Below are positions 60,421 to 64,000 of a DNA stretch of 64,000 nucleotides, piece by piece; within the stretch, counting starts at the first letter, position 1; every line of letters begins with the position of its first letter. Both the position numbers and the translations under genes were made by a program. Location: the NCBI GenBank assembly GCA_011316305.1, contig SAUG01000062.1, forward strand, positions 124,001 to 188,000, read 5' to 3'. The notes under the pieces were generated by a model, which saw only the letters and a list, made by a program, of their open reading frames with translations, had not been told where the DNA came from and searched no databases. The stretch is from Rusavskia elegans. Its lineage: Eukaryota; Ascomycota; Lecanoromycetes; Teloschistales; Teloschistaceae.

Positions 60421-61456
60421 TCACCACTTCCCCGGATACCGCGCTCCCACAACCTCCACTCCTTTCCGTAACTTTTCTACCTCCTCCCACTCCTCCTTCG
60501 ACAACGCCACCTCCACCGCGTTCTCATTCACCCTCTCCGCTGTCGTAGCACCCGGAATCGGCACTATTTCCCCCACCCCATCACGTCCGCTCCAACCCCT
60601 CACCCACGCAATCGCAATCTGCGCCGCTGTACATCCCTTCCTCTCCGCAATCTTCTTTAACTCGAGACTCACCGACGCATTCGCTTCCAAAGCGCCTGGC
60701 GCAAAGCGGGGAAGATGGTGCCGGATATCGTCTTTATCGATGTCATCCACTGTGTTTAACTGGGAAGTCAAAAGACCGCGGCCAAGAGGACTATAAGCGA
60801 CGATGGGGATCCCCAGTTCGCCGCACGTGGCGGCGACGCCGTTGGTTAGGATGTCGGATGTGTGTAATGAGAGTTCGACTTCGACGGCGGCGATGGGGTG
60901 GATGGCGTGGGCTTTTCGGATGGTCTCGGCGTCGACTTCGCTAAGGCCGATGCCGCCGACTTTACCTTCTTTGACGTATTCGGCGATGGCGTTGATGGTT
61001 TCCTCCAAGGGGACTTTGGGATCGACTCGACCGGCTTCGAAGATGTCGATTGTTTTCTTGGGTGTGGCGGAGAGGATGGAAAGGCAGTCGTCGATGCTGC
61101 GGTGGATGTTGGCGCGGGAGCCATCGATGGTCAAGGGGATGTTGGGAACGCCGGCGCCTTTGATGGAGAGGATGACGCGGGAAGCGGCGGAAGGGTGGGC
61201 GGTGAAGTAGCGGGCGAGGAGATGGAGCGAGTTGGAGTGGGGAGGGCCGTAGAATTCACCGCCGTTCCAGAAGGTGGTGTTGGTTGCGAGGGCCGCGTTC
61301 AGGGTGGAAAAAGCCTGGGGGTCGGGAATTTGGGTGGTACGCCAGGTGAGGTCTGGATATGGAGGTAAGCGTGAAGGCCAGAACGGTACAGAAGGGAGAT
61401 GTACTCATCATGCCGTAGCCTGTATGGCCGACTTCCTTGCCGTTGATGAGAACCAT
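60421..61456 (-). CDS. plr1: Aldo/keto reductase, pyridoxal reductase (AKR8) type, 327 aa
   Basis: Minus strand: exon 61456-61405, 52-bp intron (61353-61404), exon 61352-60421. The start MVLINGKEVGHTGYGMM joins to NLTWRTTQIPDPQAFSTLN, then FWNGGEFYG (catalytic Tyr52), LSIKGAG (Lys82) and IFEAGRVDP, where most AKRs have a His. That pattern is typical of the pyridoxal-reductase group (S. pombe Plr1), which reduces pyridoxal to pyridoxine with NADPH. The VAYSPLGRGLLT block and a C-terminal cofactor-binding segment (IPIPGATTAERVNENAVEV) are intact. Other AKR substrates are possible. The sense strand is C-rich in the first half and G-rich in the last third. Confidence 0.88.
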
Positions 61457-63173
61457 GGTGGCGGATTGATGGTGCTAATCGGCCTGATCTGATAACTAAC
61501 ACAAAGTAGGATATTGGGATTTACGGGAGGAAGCTTTGAGTCGACTACATTATGAAGCAGAAGAGAACGAAGATTATATAACCTCTTGAAGCCGGGTGTC
61601 GTTGGTCGTAATTCCGACTTAAGTCCGGATCGAGGGATATCTCCATGCAGGGCACTCGCACTCGGATCAATCAATAATCCGACCGCATGACATCGGCTGA
61701 GAACATGTGTATTGTAATGACACGGTGAGAATAGAAGGGTTGTGACTTGGCCAGTCGTATGGTGTTGTAAACGTCACCACCGACCATCATCTTCGCAACT
61801 GGCGTGCAAGTAACGTATATACCACTCGTAGCCAGCTGAGATAGCAATAGGATATCTGACAACCATCGAGAGGTGGACCCAAGAGGTTTACAACAAATCG
61901 ACGGTAAATCGTATGCGAGACACGAAGGATGCCCAAGGCTCTGCAGTTCATTACCTCCAACTGTCACATCGAGTGCAGCGTTCTGCTGTCAATACATATG
62001 AAAATTGCGATGCGGCATCAAACATCTCGATTACAGCAAAGAAATGGAGGGTTACTCATGCACCACCCCCAAATGGATTCGCATGCAAGATGTCCAATGC
62101 ACCATGGGCAAGGAAGGGAGATGTAGCGCAGAGTAATCATGCAGTTGATATCAAGAGGACATCAGCCGGGATACGGAGGACGGCACCAAAAGCTCAGAAT
62201 ATACGCTAAAAGCCGACCGTAGCCTACGGTCGCCTGGCCTACCGAGAGCGTAGTACCCCTGAGAGCCTTCGCTGAGCTTTTGGTGCCATCATCCGTAGTA
62301 GTAAAAAGTGATATCCAGCCCCTCAAACTTACAGGTAACGAATTCTCATCATGCATCATGCAGGCACCACCACGCAGTGCTTCCTCTCTCCCCCCAAATC
62401 CGGGAATAAAATCCGCCGCAGGTTGTATGGACGGGTGCTCCCATGTCTGCAGTGACAAGTCGTCCAAGCGAGGGAATACCGAGATGTCATAAGATATAAC
62501 ATCGACGGGGCTGCGCGCCGCAGGTTGTATTGTATGCCCGCTGCCGTCTTTCCCCGATTTCTGATGGCTGGAAATGGATGCATCGGTTGCACAGGTAACA
62601 ACGCTCGAGCATGATGCGAAGCTAATCGCTGTGGTGTACCTTTTCTTGGGTTGGGTACACCACTGAGGGAGGATGCAGGGCGGAGTTGTGCAGGAACTGC
62701 TCGGAGGATTTCCGGTGGCTGCGGGGGGGGCCTGTGCTTGCCTTGGTGGAATTGACAGACGTCCTCCATCCCACACAGCCAATACTCCACAAAAGGATTT
62801 TGTAGCCAAGTGATAATCATGCAGCAGTAAGTGAGATCGAAAATTAAAAGACATCGTGAACAACGTCATGTTGCCTGTAATCATGGATTATAATCGGATG
62901 TTATCATACATTGAATGCAAAGCTGCACAGCAACTGTCATACCAGATGATGGTTGGTCGAGATCGAAAAGAAATAGAACCGCCGCCCAGGATTCATTCGG
63001 ATGAGATCCAGAGAGGTAGAGTCGGAACAAACATCGCTAGAAGGGTATCAATCATAACACCGGATAATATGCAAAAAAAAGTGCAGCAACGTTTAATCGT
63101 TAGATGTGGCGTCACCGTGCCAGCGGAATAACAAGGAGTCCCGTCATGCATGAATGGCTTCGTTGTGTCCTGC
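61457..63173. other. Long intergenic segment, no convincing gene
   Basis: The largest frame (62162-62884, minus) has no domain-like features and overlaps competing frames. Part is presumably promoter of the reductase and 3' region of the next gene. Confidence 0.4.
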
Positions 63174-64000
63174 CTAGGATGATGCCTCGCGTTCCTGTTT
63201 GGGACTGTTTCGATCATGGCGCTCGTGTGGCTCTCGCCTCGCAGCCGACCCAGCCGGGTGATGTTGCTGTTGGTGGCTCGCTCGTGTTTCAGGTTGCGCC
63301 GAATTGTGCCGTTGGCTGCCGCTTTCAGCCTCTGACCCACTTTGGCGTCCACTTTCAGTCCGACTCCGGTGATGACGCATGCCTGGAGCTTCATGAACGG
63401 CGCGTGACGATGCGTCGCTATGTTGTCGAGAACGCCCTCGGCGCCTGCCTCCAGCCGATCCGGACGACGTCTGAGAGAAGGAAGGCGAAGTATCCGGCGG
63501 GCCTGATGACGGCGCAGGTGCCGCCTGATGGGGCCCGGTGGCTTTCCGTTTCTTGGGCGAGTTGGTATAGTCGGACCGCAGATACGAGCTTTGGCTTTGC
63601 GAGAACGGGGATTCATGCTGGCTTTTCCCCGAGGGCGTGCCGGGGTCTTTGTTGGAGTTGCTCTGGGTGTTCGGGGGAACCCAGTGATGAAAGTAAATTG
63701 GCGACGAAGCTGGCTGCTCCTGCTGCGGGACGTTCTGAGTTTGCTGTAGTGAATGAGGTAATTGTAAGCCTGCTTGTGGCTGCGATGGCGGTTGCACTTG
63801 CATCTCCACCGTGTTTAGGCGTGGTAGACTTGATGAAGGCTGATGTCTGGAAGATGTGGACGATGTGACTGATGGAGGTGGTCCTGGTAATCTTACACGA
63901 TCGACCGAATTGTTGGAGCTTTGGTACGATGGTACGAATCCGACACTTGGCTGGGCTTGTGGACTCGCACCTGGAGGCGCCTGCTGCATCTGCTGTGGGC
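63174..64000 (-). CDS. 3' end of a disordered Gln/Ser/Pro-rich protein, cut by the window edge
   Basis: The frame is open from the window edge to a stop at 63174-63176, so the gene starts beyond 64000; the visible 275 codons are only its C-terminal part. The sequence is almost wholly low-complexity: Gln/Pro/Ser-rich, one aromatic island (PIYFHHWVPP), a basic cluster (NSPKKRKATG, a possible nuclear localisation signal) and an Arg/Ser/His-rich end with GGRRRGRSRQHSD. Such tails are common in fungal transcription factors and RNA-linked regulators. No domain is visible, so the class cannot be given. Confidence 0.65.
   Translation of the reverse strand, partial: PQQMQQAPPGASPQAQPSVGFVPSYQSSNNSVDRVRLPGPPPSVTSSTSSRHQPSSSLPRLNTVEMQVQPPSQPQAGLQLPHSLQQTQNVPQQEQPASSPIYFHHWVPPNTQSNSNKDPGTPSGKSQHESPFSQSQSSYLRSDYTNSPKKRKATGPHQAAPAPSSGPPDTSPSFSQTSSGSAGGRRRGRSRQHSDASSRAVHEAPGMRHHRSRTESGRQSGSEAESGSQRHNSAQPETRASHQQQHHPAGSAARREPHERHDRNSPKQEREASS

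Noticed and set aside
62162..62884. 240-codon minus-strand frame
   Set aside because: No domain-like pattern, competing frames on both strands and no supporting signals.

Overview
The window looks like nuclear DNA of a filamentous ascomycete (Pezizomycotina). Genes carry short introns, mostly 46-63 bp with GT...AG ends. Products include fungal-type proteins (PTR2 transporter, CAP20-type perilipin, Sof1, Rpn6, Snf12, a DUF6604 protein). Gene islands of ordinary composition alternate with very AT-rich blocks that carry the mark of repeat-induced point mutation (RIP): CpA and TpG almost absent, CpG retained, and old reading frames broken mainly by TAG/TAA where W or Q codons stood. I cannot name the species.

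Layout. 1-11.4 kb: sparse accessory DNA with four small orphan genes and a DUF6604 gene. One orphan (1565-2164) has two tandem GLEBS-like motifs, the Gle2/Rae1-binding peptide of Nup98-type nucleoporins. 11.44-22.70 kb: an AT-rich block that is one mobile-element-like unit, with 16/18-matching terminal inverted repeats and a perfect 8-bp target duplication. It holds relics of a RecQ-type helicase, a DUF6589-like protein and two unidentified ORFs. 23.2-40.7 kb: gene-dense DNA with a short-chain dehydrogenase, a dynamin/Mx-like GTPase (again with a GLEBS-like motif plus FG-type sequence), PTR2, Snf12, divergent Sof1 and Rpn6, a perilipin and a secreted orphan. 41.2-56.2 kb: a second RIP block with a 1.5-kb element bounded by perfect 42-bp inverted repeats, and a Gypsy chromovirus interrupted by a second Gypsy element. 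56.6-64 kb: a Cys-rich multi-pass membrane protein, a pyridoxal-reductase-like aldo/keto reductase, and the 3' end of a disordered protein leaving the right edge.

How the genes relate. Most of the central island is housekeeping: chromatin remodelling (Snf12), ribosome biogenesis (Sof1), protein turnover (Rpn6), peptide uptake (PTR2), lipid droplets (perilipin). Sof1 and Rpn6 share a roughly 205-bp divergent promoter. The most unusual feature is the same nucleoporin-type GLEBS peptide in two otherwise unrelated proteins, one a dynamin-family GTPase with an FG-bearing insert. That suggests, by inference, a GTPase that docks on Gle2/Rae1 or Bub3-type WD40 proteins, with a small two-motif protein that might compete for the same site. 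All RIP-block calls come from reading through stop codons by eye and are relics, not working genes.
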